Source: Teichococcus coralli
Lineage (GTDB): Bacteria; Pseudomonadota; Alphaproteobacteria; Acetobacterales; Acetobacteraceae
Direction: 5' to 3'
Assembly: GCF_009829925.1 (NCBI RefSeq)
Contig: NZ_SNVJ01000002.1
Coordinates: 1 to 64,000, forward strand
DNA length: 64,000 nt
Part shown: in pieces, positions 18,477 to 26,582 of the stretch
Layout: the number at the start of each line of letters is the position of its first letter
Position numbering within the stretch: position 1 is the stretch's first letter
Program-made: the position numbers and the translations under genes
The notes under the pieces: generated by a model
Seen by the model: only the letters and a program-made list of their open reading frames with translations
Databases searched by the model: none
What the model was told of the DNA's origin: nothing

Positions 18477-20654
18477 GTGATGGCGACAATCCTGATCCTG
18501 GATGACAGGACGACGAACCGGCACATTTTCTCGCGCCTTGCCCAGTCGCTGGACCGGGACATCCAGGTGCAGGCCTTCGGAGACCCGGCGCTGGCGCTGA
18601 ACTGGCTGCGGGAGCATGGCGCCGATCTGGTGGTGACCGACTTCCGGATGCCCGGGATGGACGGGGCCGAGTTCACGCGCCGGTTGCGCGCCTTGCAGGA
18701 CGACCCCACGGCGGCGGACGTCCCGGTGATCGTCATCACCGCCTATAGCGACCGTTCCTATCGGCTGGAGGCGCTGGAGGCCGGCGCGACCGACTTCCTC
18801 CTGAGCCCCGTGGATCATTGCGAATTCCTCACGCGGGCACGGAACCTGCTGCGGATGCGCCAGCAGCAGCAGATCATCCAGCGCCGTGCCGCCACGCTGC
18901 AGCAGGAGCTGGAGGACACCAACCGCTCGCGCGAGGAGCTGCTGCGGGACAGCCGGCAGGCGCTGGCGCAGGTGATCGATACCGTGCCCGCCCTGATCAG
19001 CGCCGCTGACCGGCAGGGGCGTTGCGTCTTCGTCAACGCCATGCAGGCCCGCTTCGCCGGCGCCACCCCCGAGGCTCTGGTGGGGCACGATCTGTCGCGG
19101 CTGTTCGGGCCGGAGCGGGCGGCGCATTACCGCGCCCTGGACCGGCTGGTGTTTCGCAGCGGCGAGCCACTGCCGGAGCGCGAGGAGGAGGCGACCGGGC
19201 CGGACGGCTCGCCCCGCAGCTTTCTCACCAGCAAGGCGCCGCTGCGGAACGCCCGCGGGGAGATGGTGGCGGTGCTGACCACCGCGGTGGACATCACCGA
19301 GCGCAAGCAGGCCGAGCGGCGCCTCGGCCACATGGTGCAGCACGATGCCCTCACCGGCCTGCCCAACCGCATCGGCCTCGACGAGCGGCTTCGCCGCGAG
19401 CTGGCCCGCGGCCGCCGGGGCGACCATTTCTTCGCCCTGCTGCTGTTCGACCTGGATCGCTTCAAGGCGGTCAACGACGCGCTCGGCCACCACATGGGCG
19501 ACGCGCTGCTGCGCAGCGTGACGCAGCGGCTGCTGCAGGCGTTGCAGCCGGGGGAGACCCTCGCCCGGCTGGGCGGCGACGAGTTCGCCATTCTGCAGAC
19601 GGAGATCGCCGGCCCGGAGCAGGCGGCGGAACTCGCCCAGCGGGTGATCGCCGCCCTCGCCGCCCCGTTTCAGTGCGAGGGCCATATTCTCTCGGTCAGC
19701 GCGAGCCTCGGCATCACCCTGCACCCGCGCGACGGCGCGGAGGCGGACGAGCTGCTCCGCAATGCCGACCTCGCGATGTACCGGGCGAAGGCGGAAGGCC
19801 GGAACGGCTGGCGCTTCTTCGCCGCGCCAATGGAAGCCCATGCGCGCCAGGTCATGCAGATCGAGGCCGACCTGCGCCAGGCCCTCGCCCGTGGTGAGCT
19901 GGTGCTGCACTACCAGCCGCAGGTCGAGTTGTGCAGCGGGCGGATCGTTGGCGCCGAGGCCCTGCTGCGGTGGTACCGGAACGGGGCGCTGGTCACCCCC
20001 GGGGCCTTCCTCGCGGTGGCGGAGGAGACGGGGCTGATCGGGCCGATCAATGAATGGGTCATGCGGGAGGCCTGCCGACAGGCGGCCGCATGGTGTGCCG
20101 CCGGGCTGCCGCGCCTGCGCATGGGCGTCAACTTGTCGCCAGTGCAGTTCCGCCACCAGGACGTCCCTGCCATGGTACTGGCTGCCCTGGAGGCAAGCGG
20201 GCTGGATCCCAGGCTGCTGGAGCTCGAGCTGACCGAGGGCATCCTGATGAACCAGGGAGAGGAAATGGCGGCGACCCTCCAGAGCCTTCGGGACCGTGGC
20301 GTCCATCTTTCGGTGGATGATTTCGGCACCGGCTACTCCTCCTTCAGCTATGTGAAGAGCTTTCCGGTGGACCGGCTGAAGATCGACCAGTCCTTCGTCG
20401 GCGGCATGATCGACGAGCCCAACAGCGCGGCCATCGTCCGCACCATCATCGAGCTGGCGCATACGCTCGGCCTGCAGGTGGTGGCGGAAGGCGTGGAGAC
20501 CGAGGCGCAGCTGGAGGCCCTGCGCGCCGAGGGGTGCGACGAGGTGCAGGGCTACTACTTCAGCCGCCCGATACCCGCCGAGGCCTTCGCCCGCCTGGTG
20601 CAGGCCGGACTGGTCTCGGCGACTTCCCTGGCGGCGCCGCACCCGCAGGTGTGA
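18477..20654 (+). CDS. Response regulator with PAS, GGDEF and EAL domains (c-di-GMP enzyme of the rpf locus)
   Basis: The 725-residue cytoplasmic protein has a receiver domain (residues 1-125, DD at 9-10, phospho-acceptor Asp55 in VVTDFRMPGMDG), a coiled linker, a PAS domain (about 163-275), a GGDEF domain (about 285-450, intact GGDEF at 366-370) and an EAL domain (about 465-715). The EAL domain has intact EAL at 494-496, DDFGTGYSS, KIDQSF, AEGVE and QGY. Both synthesis and hydrolysis of c-di-GMP look possible. No RxxD inhibitory site precedes GGDEF (QPGE there). The conserved receiver lysine is Ser110 (LLSPVD). The start is GTG 18477 or ATG 18480. The RpfC-like kinase gene follows at 7 bp, so it is the probable partner. 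Confidence 0.92.
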   Translation: MMATILILDDRTTNRHIFSRLAQSLDRDIQVQAFGDPALALNWLREHGADLVVTDFRMPGMDGAEFTRRLRALQDDPTAADVPVIVITAYSDRSYRLEALEAGATDFLLSPVDHCEFLTRARNLLRMRQQQQIIQRRAATLQQELEDTNRSREELLRDSRQALAQVIDTVPALISAADRQGRCVFVNAMQARFAGATPEALVGHDLSRLFGPERAAHYRALDRLVFRSGEPLPEREEEATGPDGSPRSFLTSKAPLRNARGEMVAVLTTAVDITERKQAERRLGHMVQHDALTGLPNRIGLDERLRRELARGRRGDHFFALLLFDLDRFKAVNDALGHHMGDALLRSVTQRLLQALQPGETLARLGGDEFAILQTEIAGPEQAAELAQRVIAALAAPFQCEGHILSVSASLGITLHPRDGAEADELLRNADLAMYRAKAEGRNGWRFFAAPMEAHARQVMQIEADLRQALARGELVLHYQPQVELCSGRIVGAEALLRWYRNGALVTPGAFLAVAEETGLIGPINEWVMREACRQAAAWCAAGLPRLRMGVNLSPVQFRHQDVPAMVLAALEASGLDPRLLELELTEGILMNQGEEMAATLQSLRDRGVHLSVDDFGTGYSSFSYVKSFPVDRLKIDQSFVGGMIDEPNSAAIVRTIIELAHTLGLQVVAEGVETEAQLEALRAEGCDEVQGYYFSRPIPAEAFARLVQAGLVSATSLAAPHPQV

Positions 20655-20661
20655 GGGAGCA

Positions 20662-23190
20662 ATGAGCGGCTCCCCGGGGGAGGCGCCGCAGCGCGGCTGG
20701 CTGGCCTGGCTGATGCGCCGGCTGCGCAACCGGCCAGACAGCGAACACGAGATGAGCTTCAACCGGCTCGCCTTCGCCGGGATCATCGTGCTCGCCCTGC
20801 TGGCCGGAAACTCGCCGAGCGCCGGCGACTCGCTGTTCTGGATGGCGGTCTTCATCGCGCTGGCCTGCGCGGTGCTGATCCACATCGTCGTGGTGCCCGC
20901 CACCTGCCTGCCGCGCCGCCTGGCGGCACTGCTGCTGGATTGCAGCTTTCTCTCGTGGCAGCTGCATCTGGGTGGCGAGCCAGCCGCGGCCTTCTTCCCC
21001 ATCTACCTGTGGGTGGTGTTCGGCAACGGCTTCCGCTTCGGCCTGCGCTGGCTCCGCCTGGCGATGCTGGCGGCGCTCGCCGGCTTCGGAACCGTCATCG
21101 CCACCACCGCCTTCTGGACCGCCCAGCTCCATCTGGCGATCGGCCTCTGGTTCGGGCTGCTGCTGCTGCCGCTCTATGCCGGCACGCTGATCAACAAGCT
21201 CTCCCAGGCGCGGCAGCAGGCGGAGGCGGCGAGCGAGGCGAAATCGCTGTTCCTGGCCAGTGTCAGCCATGAGCTGCGGACACCGCTCAACGCCATCATC
21301 GGCATGGGCGGACTGCTGCGCGAGACCAGCCTCAACTCCGACCAGGGAGACATGCTGCGGACCATCGACACCGCGGCCCGCGCCCTGCTTTCGCTGATCG
21401 AGGACATCCTGAGCCTCTCGCGGATCGAAGCCGGGCGCATGCCGATCGCCAGCGCGGCCTTCGAGGTCGGCGAGCTGCTGACCGAGTTGCGCGCGCTGCT
21501 GGCCGCCGAATGCCGCAGCAAGGGGTTGCGCTTCTCCCTGCACGTGACGCCGCGCACCCCGCTGCGGCTGGTGGGCGACCGGCGCCACCTTCTTGAGGTA
21601 CTGCTGAACCTCGCCGGCAACGCGGCGAAGTTCACCGCCGAGGGAGGCATCACGGTGGCGCTGGACGCGGCGCCCATCGAAGGGCGGGAGGGCCGCCTGC
21701 ACCTCGTGGCCGAGGTCTCCGACACCGGGATCGGCATCGCTCCAGAGGCGCAGCAGCGCATCTTCGAGGCCTTCACCCAGGCAGACTCGACCATTATCAA
21801 CCGCTTCGGCGGCACCGGCCTGGGTCTGACCATCTGCCGGCGGCTGGTGCGTCTCATGGGGGGCGAGATCGAGGTGGTATCAGCGCCCGGGACCGGCAGC
21901 ACCTTTCGCTTCAGCGTGCCGGTCGCCCCGGCGGAGGCGCCGGAGGGCGCCGAGGCGCCGCTGCCTTCTGGCCTGACGGTGGTGCTGCTGCGCCCGGACC
22001 CAAAGCTGGCCGAGGCGCTCGGCGCACGGCTGGCGCAGCTCGGCGCACGGGTGCGGCAGGCCGAGAACGCCGCGCGCGCCAGCGACATGCTGGCGGAGGA
22101 AGTGCCCGCGGGCGCACCGCCCACGCTGCTGATCGCGGCCGGGAGCGGCGCCTTGCCGTCGGGACTCGACTCGAGCCGCTGCCTGCGGCTCGGCGCCACG
22201 GCGCCCGAGGGCCTGCCCCCGGAAGCGCAGCGGAGGGACTGTGCGGTGCGGCTGGCGCCCGATGCCGGCGCCGCAACCCTCGCGCAGGGCCTGCGCCTCG
22301 CCCTCGCCCTCGCCCCGCGGCGCAGCGGCCCCGGTGCAGGCGGGGCGGAGAAGGACACGCCCGCGGCGGCCCGCCCCTCGCGCCGCCTGCGCGTGCTGGT
22401 GGCCGACGACAGCCCGGTGAACCGGCGGGTCTTCGCCCGCATCCTGGAGCATGGGGGGCATACCGCCGTCCTCGCGGAGGATGGCGATGCGGCGCTGGAC
22501 GTCCTGGAAGCGGAAGCGGACCGTCTCGACCTCGTCCTGATGGACGTGAACATGCCCCGGACGGACGGGCTGGAAGCCACCAAGCTGTTCCGCGTCATGG
22601 CTTTGGGCCAGCCGCACCTGCCGATCCTGGCGCTGACGGCGGATGCCACCGGCGAGACGGCGGCGCGCTGCCTCGCGGCCGGAATGGACGGGCATATCAC
22701 CAAGCCGGTGCAGCCCGAGGCGCTTCTGGAGCTGGTGGAGCAGCGGGCGCGCCCCGCCCCGCCGGGCGCGGAGGTGGTGCGGGCGGTGCCGCAGGAGCGG
22801 TCGGTGGTCACGGAGATGGCCGTCCATCCGCGCTATCGGCCCAACGCCCCCCTGGTGGACCAGCAGACGGTGGAGAACCTGCGGCAGCTGGGCGGCGACG
22901 CCTTTGTGCAGAGCCTGGCGGAAGACTTCCTCGCCGACGCGGAGGAGGTGGTGGATGCCATTGTCGCGGCGGCCCTCGCGGGCGACACGCACCGTTTCCG
23001 CGCCGAGGTGCACGCGCTGCAGAGCAGCGCTTCCAACCTGGGTGCCGTCGGCCTGATCCGGCTCTGCGCGGAATGGCGCGCGCTGGACCGCGAGGTGATG
23101 CGGCGGGAGGGCACCGCGCTGGGGGAGCGTGGGCGCGAAGCCCTCGCACGTACCCGCGACGCCCTTCTCGGGACTCCGCTGCCTGGCTGA
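20662..23190 (+). CDS. rpfC: RpfC-like hybrid sensor histidine kinase (DSF sensor)
   Basis: The 842-residue protein starts with a short cytoplasmic head containing RPDSEHEMSFNR, which recalls the DSEH-containing juxtamembrane head of Xanthomonas RpfC. About five membrane helices follow (residues 34-180). Next come the dimerisation helix with His203 (SHELRTPLN), the ATPase domain (N316-N320, DTGIGIAPE, GGTGLGLTI), an added receiver-like region without acidic pocket (about 437-552), a true receiver (DD 582-583, Asp628, Lys681) and an HPt domain with His784. RpfC senses the cis-2-unsaturated fatty acid DSF and holds back RpfF while relaying phosphate to RpfG. Convergent rpfF lies 25 bp downstream. 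Confidence 0.88.
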   Translation: MSGSPGEAPQRGWLAWLMRRLRNRPDSEHEMSFNRLAFAGIIVLALLAGNSPSAGDSLFWMAVFIALACAVLIHIVVVPATCLPRRLAALLLDCSFLSWQLHLGGEPAAAFFPIYLWVVFGNGFRFGLRWLRLAMLAALAGFGTVIATTAFWTAQLHLAIGLWFGLLLLPLYAGTLINKLSQARQQAEAASEAKSLFLASVSHELRTPLNAIIGMGGLLRETSLNSDQGDMLRTIDTAARALLSLIEDILSLSRIEAGRMPIASAAFEVGELLTELRALLAAECRSKGLRFSLHVTPRTPLRLVGDRRHLLEVLLNLAGNAAKFTAEGGITVALDAAPIEGREGRLHLVAEVSDTGIGIAPEAQQRIFEAFTQADSTIINRFGGTGLGLTICRRLVRLMGGEIEVVSAPGTGSTFRFSVPVAPAEAPEGAEAPLPSGLTVVLLRPDPKLAEALGARLAQLGARVRQAENAARASDMLAEEVPAGAPPTLLIAAGSGALPSGLDSSRCLRLGATAPEGLPPEAQRRDCAVRLAPDAGAATLAQGLRLALALAPRRSGPGAGGAEKDTPAAARPSRRLRVLVADDSPVNRRVFARILEHGGHTAVLAEDGDAALDVLEAEADRLDLVLMDVNMPRTDGLEATKLFRVMALGQPHLPILALTADATGETAARCLAAGMDGHITKPVQPEALLELVEQRARPAPPGAEVVRAVPQERSVVTEMAVHPRYRPNAPLVDQQTVENLRQLGGDAFVQSLAEDFLADAEEVVDAIVAAALAGDTHRFRAEVHALQSSASNLGAVGLIRLCAEWRALDREVMRREGTALGERGREALARTRDALLGTPLPG

Positions 23191-23215
23191 CGGGACCAGC
23201 CGGCATGCGCCGCCC

Positions 23216-24169
23216 TTACTCCGCAGCCTGCGCGTAGCCCGGCGAAGCCAGGCCCGCCAGGCGCCGGTCCTGCGCGGCCACCAGCCGGCCCATCTTCTTC
23301 AGGTCGGCCTCGGTGAGGTTCATCGCCGCGTCCGCCCACATCTCCACCACGTCACGCAGCTCTTCCAGGGTCACCGGGTTCACCCGGCGGCGGGCCCGGA
23401 GCATGGCGTAATGCGCGTTGTGCTTGCGGCTGTGGCGGGCGATGTAGTCGCGCGCGGCCGCCTCGCCGTCGCCATCCTCCGCCAGCACGTCCACCACGCC
23501 CATGGCATGCAGTTCCTCGGCGGTATGGATGCGGCCGGAGAGGATCAGCTCCTCGGCCCGGCGGCGATCCAGCCGGCGGGAAAGGAAGCTGTAGGCGCCC
23601 ATGCCCGGGAACATGTTGAAGAGGACTTCCGGCAGGCCGACCTTGGCGCTGCGCTCGGCGATGATCAGGTCGAAGGACAGGGCGTGCTCGAAGCCCCCGC
23701 CCAGCGCGTCGCCCTGGATCAGGGCCATGGTCACCACCGGCAGGCCGAAGGCAACGGTGTTGCGATGGATCGCTTCCACCGCGATGTGGCCATAGCGAAC
23801 AAGGGAGGAATGGTCGCGGGCGCGAATGCGCTCGGCGAAATGCGCCAGGTCGCCGCCAAGATTGTAGATGCCCGGAACCGCCGAGGCCATCACGAACCAG
23901 TCCACCGGCCGCGGCGCGCCCTGCTCGTGGCCAGAGAACATTTCAACCATGGCGTGCTGCATCCGGTGCACGTCCTGCATCAGCTCCAGGGTGTAGCTGG
24001 GCTTTCCCTCCGGGCGCATCACGCACCAGGCGGTCCGGCTGCCCTCCTCGATCCGCAGCTCAAGATTCCGTGTGAACGGTGCGGGAGAAAGCGGCGCGGT
24101 GCCATTCAGGCCGGCCTCGCTGGCCAGGGAAGCGCGGGGAGCGGACTGGGCGGGATTCGAAACGAACAT
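23216..24169 (-). CDS. rpfF: RpfF-like DSF synthase (crotonase family)
   Basis: The 317-residue crotonase-fold protein matches RpfF rather than ordinary enoyl-CoA hydratases. It has the two catalytic glutamates 20 residues apart, Glu161 in QGDALGGGFE and Glu181 in KVGLPE, equivalent to Glu141 and Glu161 of Xanthomonas RpfF. The surrounding LFNMFPGMGAYSFLSRRL, YNLGGDLAHFAERI and RHSRKHNAHYAML are family signatures. RpfF dehydrates 3-hydroxyacyl-ACP and releases the cis-2-unsaturated fatty acid signal by thioesterase action. An N-terminal extension of about 20 residues is present. It is convergent with the sensor gene, as in Xanthomonas. Confidence 0.93.
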   Translation of the reverse strand: MFVSNPAQSAPRASLASEAGLNGTAPLSPAPFTRNLELRIEEGSRTAWCVMRPEGKPSYTLELMQDVHRMQHAMVEMFSGHEQGAPRPVDWFVMASAVPGIYNLGGDLAHFAERIRARDHSSLVRYGHIAVEAIHRNTVAFGLPVVTMALIQGDALGGGFEHALSFDLIIAERSAKVGLPEVLFNMFPGMGAYSFLSRRLDRRRAEELILSGRIHTAEELHAMGVVDVLAEDGDGEAAARDYIARHSRKHNAHYAMLRARRRVNPVTLEELRDVVEMWADAAMNLTEADLKKMGRLVAAQDRRLAGLASPGYAQAAE

Positions 24170-24355
24170 GAGGATTCTCCGGATGCGACCCGCCTGCCCG
24201 CCGACGATCGGAGAGCTCTCTCGGCGGATTTCGCACCGCGATCCTAAATGTCCTGATGTCGGCGCCTATCGCTATCGCAAAGCGTTCGGCTGATTCTGCT
24301 CCCGCTGATATCGCGGTGCACCGGACCGGCTCAGCCGGGCATCAGGTGCACGGAC

Positions 24356-24381
24356 GAAACTCCTGGCCCGCCGGTCACGTT
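24356..24381 (+). promoter_or_regulatory. Near-match EcfG-type promoter before the sigma factor gene
   Basis: GAAAC (24356-24360), 17 nt, then CGTT (24378-24381), ending 10 nt before the gene start at 24392. The consensus GGAAC-N16/17-CGTT is met except for one base in the -35 element. The very short leader makes it uncertain. Confidence 0.3.
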
Positions 24382-24391
24382 CCAGGAGCAG

Positions 24392-24970
24392 ATGTCCCGT
24401 ACCCCTCAGGTCAAGATGCCGTCGATCGAGAATGATCTGCTCGCATGCCTCGCGGACCTGCGCGCCTATGCCCGTTCTCTCACCCGCAACAGACATGATG
24501 CGGATGACCTGGTGCAGGATGCCGTCGTCCGGATGCTGAACTCCGCCGACCGCTACCAGCCCGGCACCAACTTCAAGGCCTGGGCATTTACCATCCTGAG
24601 AAACCGCTTCCTCAATGAATTCGTGGCGAAGCGACGCCTGACCCGCGAGATGGAGGAGGGGGAGATGGAGCGGGTGCCCGTCTCCGCCCGGCAGGAAGAG
24701 GGGCTGGAACTATCCGATTTCCAACGGATCTTCCACCGGCTTCCTGAGGATCACCGCTCCATTCTCACTTTGATCGCCGGCTCGGGCCTGCCATATGAGG
24801 ATGTGGCGCGGGTCCTGAACTGCGCGGTCGGCACGGTGAAGAGCCGGGTGCACCGCGCCCGCACAGCCCTCTTCGTCCTGCTGGAAGAGGAGCAGGCGAG
24901 CCAGCCGGTCAGCCCGCATCGGTTTCACCGCAGCACCAGCGCGGACAGCCGCCAGCGCCTGGCGGGCTAG
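24392..24970 (+). CDS. EcfG-like (ECF15-type) RNA polymerase sigma factor
   Basis: The 192-residue protein has sigma2 (LRAYARSLTRNRHDADDLVQDAVVRML, then PGTNFKAWAFTILRNRF) and sigma4 (FHRLPEDHRSILTLIAGSGLPYEDVARVL followed by the helix CAVGTVKSRVHRARTALF). The GTNFKAW-FTILRN segment is typical of EcfG, the alphaproteobacterial general stress sigma factor released by the PhyR-NepR switch. No phyR or nepR is next to it, so it may be a second EcfG copy. The neighbouring small genes carry EcfG-type promoters. A tail of about 25 residues after sigma4 is not conserved. Confidence 0.85.
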   Translation: MSRTPQVKMPSIENDLLACLADLRAYARSLTRNRHDADDLVQDAVVRMLNSADRYQPGTNFKAWAFTILRNRFLNEFVAKRRLTREMEEGEMERVPVSARQEEGLELSDFQRIFHRLPEDHRSILTLIAGSGLPYEDVARVLNCAVGTVKSRVHRARTALFVLLEEEQASQPVSPHRFHRSTSADSRQRLAG

Positions 24971-25003
24971 GCGCCTCCGCCCTCACCTTCGCGCCAGGGC
25001 CTC

Positions 25004-25024
25004 CCGCTGGGGTGACCCCAGCGG
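25004..25024. terminator. Hairpin between sigma factor and PRC-barrel genes
   Basis: CCGCTGGGG-TGA-CCCCAGCGG is a perfect 9-bp stem with a 3-nt loop, 33 nt after the sigma factor stop and 36 nt from the convergent PRC gene stop. It could stop transcription from both sides, though no T tract is present. Confidence 0.5.
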
Positions 25025-25060
25025 TGGTGCTCCGCGGTGACCCGGCCGTGCGCCAGAGGC

Positions 25061-25468
25061 CTAGAGCCCGTCGCGCGACCCATACGGCGACGGGCCGTAG
25101 TACCCCCGAACCTTCTCTCCCCAGGAAGCGTCCGACCAGTCCACCGTTTCCTCGCGGTGGAAGGAGGGGGCGCCTTTCAGTTGCTCCTCGGTCACGTCCA
25201 CAACATAGCCGCCAAGGCCGATGTCGTAGCGCATCTTGTTCCAGGGCAAGGGATAATGCGAGCTTCCGATGCCCAGGAAGCCGCCGAAGGAGAGCACGGC
25301 GTATTCCACCGTGCCGCTGACCTTGTCGATCATCAGGGTCTCAATGGAGCCCAGCCGGTTGCCGGAGGGGTCATAGACCGCCGTCCCCTCGACGCGATCC
25401 GAGCTGATCAGGTGCGAGGACGCCCGGCGGGGGATTTCATCTCCGCCGGAAGGAATGGGTTCCGACAT
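25061..25468 (-). CDS. PRC-barrel domain stress protein
   Basis: The 135-residue protein has a PRC-barrel domain at about residues 18-90 (SSDRVEGTAVYDPSGNRLG, IETLMIDKVSGTVEYAVLSF, GIGSSHYPLPWNKMRYD), followed by a charged C-terminal tail. Single PRC-barrel proteins of this kind are common in alphaproteobacterial stress regulons; their molecular role is not known. An EcfG-type promoter lies 48 bp upstream of the ATG. It is convergent with the sigma factor gene. Confidence 0.88.
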   Translation of the reverse strand: MSEPIPSGGDEIPRRASSHLISSDRVEGTAVYDPSGNRLGSIETLMIDKVSGTVEYAVLSFGGFLGIGSSHYPLPWNKMRYDIGLGGYVVDVTEEQLKGAPSFHREETVDWSDASWGEKVRGYYGPSPYGSRDGL

Positions 25469-25515
25469 GGGGGCTCGCCTCCTTCGCTACGTCCTGGCTT
25501 GGTCGCCATGCCTAT

Positions 25516-25540
25516 AACCCCGCAACATGCCCGGAGTTCC
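25516..25540 (-). promoter_or_regulatory. EcfG-type promoter of the PRC-barrel gene
   Basis: On the minus strand GGAAC (25540-25536) is followed by 16 nt and GGTT (25519-25516), one base from the GGAAC-N16-CGTT consensus. The -10 end lies 47 nt upstream of the start codon at 25468. Confidence 0.6.
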
Positions 25541-25627
25541 GCCCCCCTCCCTGCAACCCTGGCGCCCTGCCGGCTTTCCCATGTTGAGCTTGAGCATCAG
25601 ATGCCTCGCCAGAAGGGAACCGAGAGG

Positions 25628-25831
25628 ATGTCCGACACGCCCAACCGCCCGCCGCGGGAACGCGCCATCGATCCGCCGCCGGGACCGCATGCCGCCCCGA
25701 TGCCGGAGAAGCCGCTGGACGCCACCCCGGCCCGGCAGGGCCGTACAACCGGCCATGTGCGCTGGATCCTGCTCATTTCGATCGTGCTGGTGATCCTTGC
25801 CTTCATCGTCGCCCGCCTGTTCTCGGTCTGA
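25628..25831 (+). CDS. Small single-pass membrane protein
   Basis: The 67-residue protein (start ATG 25628, GAGAGG just before and AGAAGGGA further upstream) has a Pro-rich hydrophilic half followed by one C-terminal transmembrane helix (VRWILLISIVLVILAFIVARLF, about residues 44-65). Small tail-anchored proteins like this are frequent in stress-gene clusters. An in-frame ATG at 25601 is a weaker start. No function can be assigned. Confidence 0.65.
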   Translation: MSDTPNRPPRERAIDPPPGPHAAPMPEKPLDATPARQGRTTGHVRWILLISIVLVILAFIVARLFSV

Positions 25832-25863
25832 CCTGATGAACAGCGCCCTGGCACAGGAGATCG

Positions 25864-25888
25864 GGAACTTGGCCTCGACCGGGCGGTT
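25864..25888 (+). promoter_or_regulatory. EcfG-type promoter of the KGG-repeat gene
   Basis: GGAAC (25864-25868) is followed by 16 nt and GGTT (25885-25888). It lies 93 bp upstream of the KGG-repeat start codon in the 150-bp gap 25832-25981. Confidence 0.55.
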
Positions 25889-25981
25889 GTAGCTAAGCCT
25901 GGCTCCCCGCGACGCTGGGCGGCTGACAACCAGGCCCGGCAGGGAAAAGCTCGCCGGGCGGGCACAAAAGGAACCCGAACC

Positions 25982-26269
25982 ATGTCCACAACACGAACAG
26001 GCAGTGGCAAGCAAGGCTTTGCCTCGATGGACCAGGCCAAGCAGCGCGATATCGCCTCCAAGGGCGGGCAGAGCGTGCCGGCGGCGAAGCGGAGCTTCGC
26101 GCAGGACCCTGCCCTCGCCGCCGAGGCAGGCCGCAAGGGCGGCCAGGCTGTGCAGGCAAGCGACCGGTCCTTCTCGCGCGACCGCAACCTGGCGGCTGCG
26201 GCTGGCAGGAAGGGGGGGCAGGCGACCCACAGCAAGAACGCGCGCGGCCAGGACGAGTCCACGTCCTGA
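25982..26269 (+). CDS. KGG-repeat general stress protein (GsiB/con-10 type)
   Basis: The 95-residue, very hydrophilic protein contains three related repeats built on (A/S)GRKGGQA or ASKGGQ, each followed by a S-F-(A/S)-x-D-x-x-L-A-A type segment (RSFAQDPALAAEAGRKGGQ, RSFSRDRNLAAAAGRKGGQ). This is the KGG stress motif of GsiB and con-10, linked to desiccation and general stress. It is probably intrinsically disordered. An EcfG-type promoter lies 93 bp upstream, so it is a likely target of the adjacent sigma factor. Confidence 0.92.
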   Translation: MSTTRTGSGKQGFASMDQAKQRDIASKGGQSVPAAKRSFAQDPALAAEAGRKGGQAVQASDRSFSRDRNLAAAAGRKGGQATHSKNARGQDESTS

Positions 26270-26282
26270 ACGATCCTGCTCC

Positions 26283-26309
26283 GGGCCGGCGCAATGCCGC
26301 CGCCGGCCC
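26283..26309 (+). terminator. Hairpin after the KGG-repeat gene
   Basis: GGGCCGGCG (26283-26291) pairs with CGCCGGCCC (26301-26309) over a 9-nt loop, 13 nt after the stop codon. There is no T tract; it may attenuate transcription into the next small gene or protect the upstream message. Confidence 0.4.
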
Positions 26310-26335
26310 GAACCTTTCCGCAACCGGAGACCACC

Positions 26336-26536
26336 GTGCCTGCCAAGCCCCTCCCGAACCCTGCCCACCACTCCTCCGCTGAGTCGGCCTCTCGCGCCTT
26401 GCGTGCCGCACTGGCGGAACGGCTGATGGGGCGCCTCATGGCGCAGGGGGATGTCGGCGGCACAGTGCGGCGCGCGCTGGAGGTGATCACGGCGTTGCCG
26501 GAGGTGGCTCCGCAGAAGCTGCACCGCGCTGCCTGA
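26336..26536 (+). CDS. Small hypothetical protein
   Basis: A 66-residue protein starts at GTG 26336 with GGAG 7 nt upstream; an in-frame ATG at 26294 lies inside a hairpin and has no ribosome site. It contains an amphipathic helical stretch (ESASRALRAALAERLMGRLMAQGDVGGTVRRALEV) and no cysteines. No family is recognised. It lies between two stress-type genes on the same strand. Confidence 0.55.
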   Translation: MPAKPLPNPAHHSSAESASRALRAALAERLMGRLMAQGDVGGTVRRALEVITALPEVAPQKLHRAA

Positions 26537-26582
26537 TCTCCAACCCAGTCGTCTTTTTCGAGACTGCCAGGGAGGTTCCGCC

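Noticed and set aside
18384..21002. Very long open frame (872 codons) on the minus strand
   Set aside because: It lies wholly antisense to the response-regulator and kinase genes, which have unmistakable motifs. Its product is Arg/His/Gln-rich low-complexity, the usual shadow of a GC-rich gene.
23216..24169. Ordinary enoyl-CoA hydratase call for the crotonase gene
   Set aside because: Catalytic glutamate spacing, the flanking signature segments and the convergent RpfC-like sensor all point to RpfF. The true enoyl-CoA hydratase-like gene at 56203-56991 differs in these segments.
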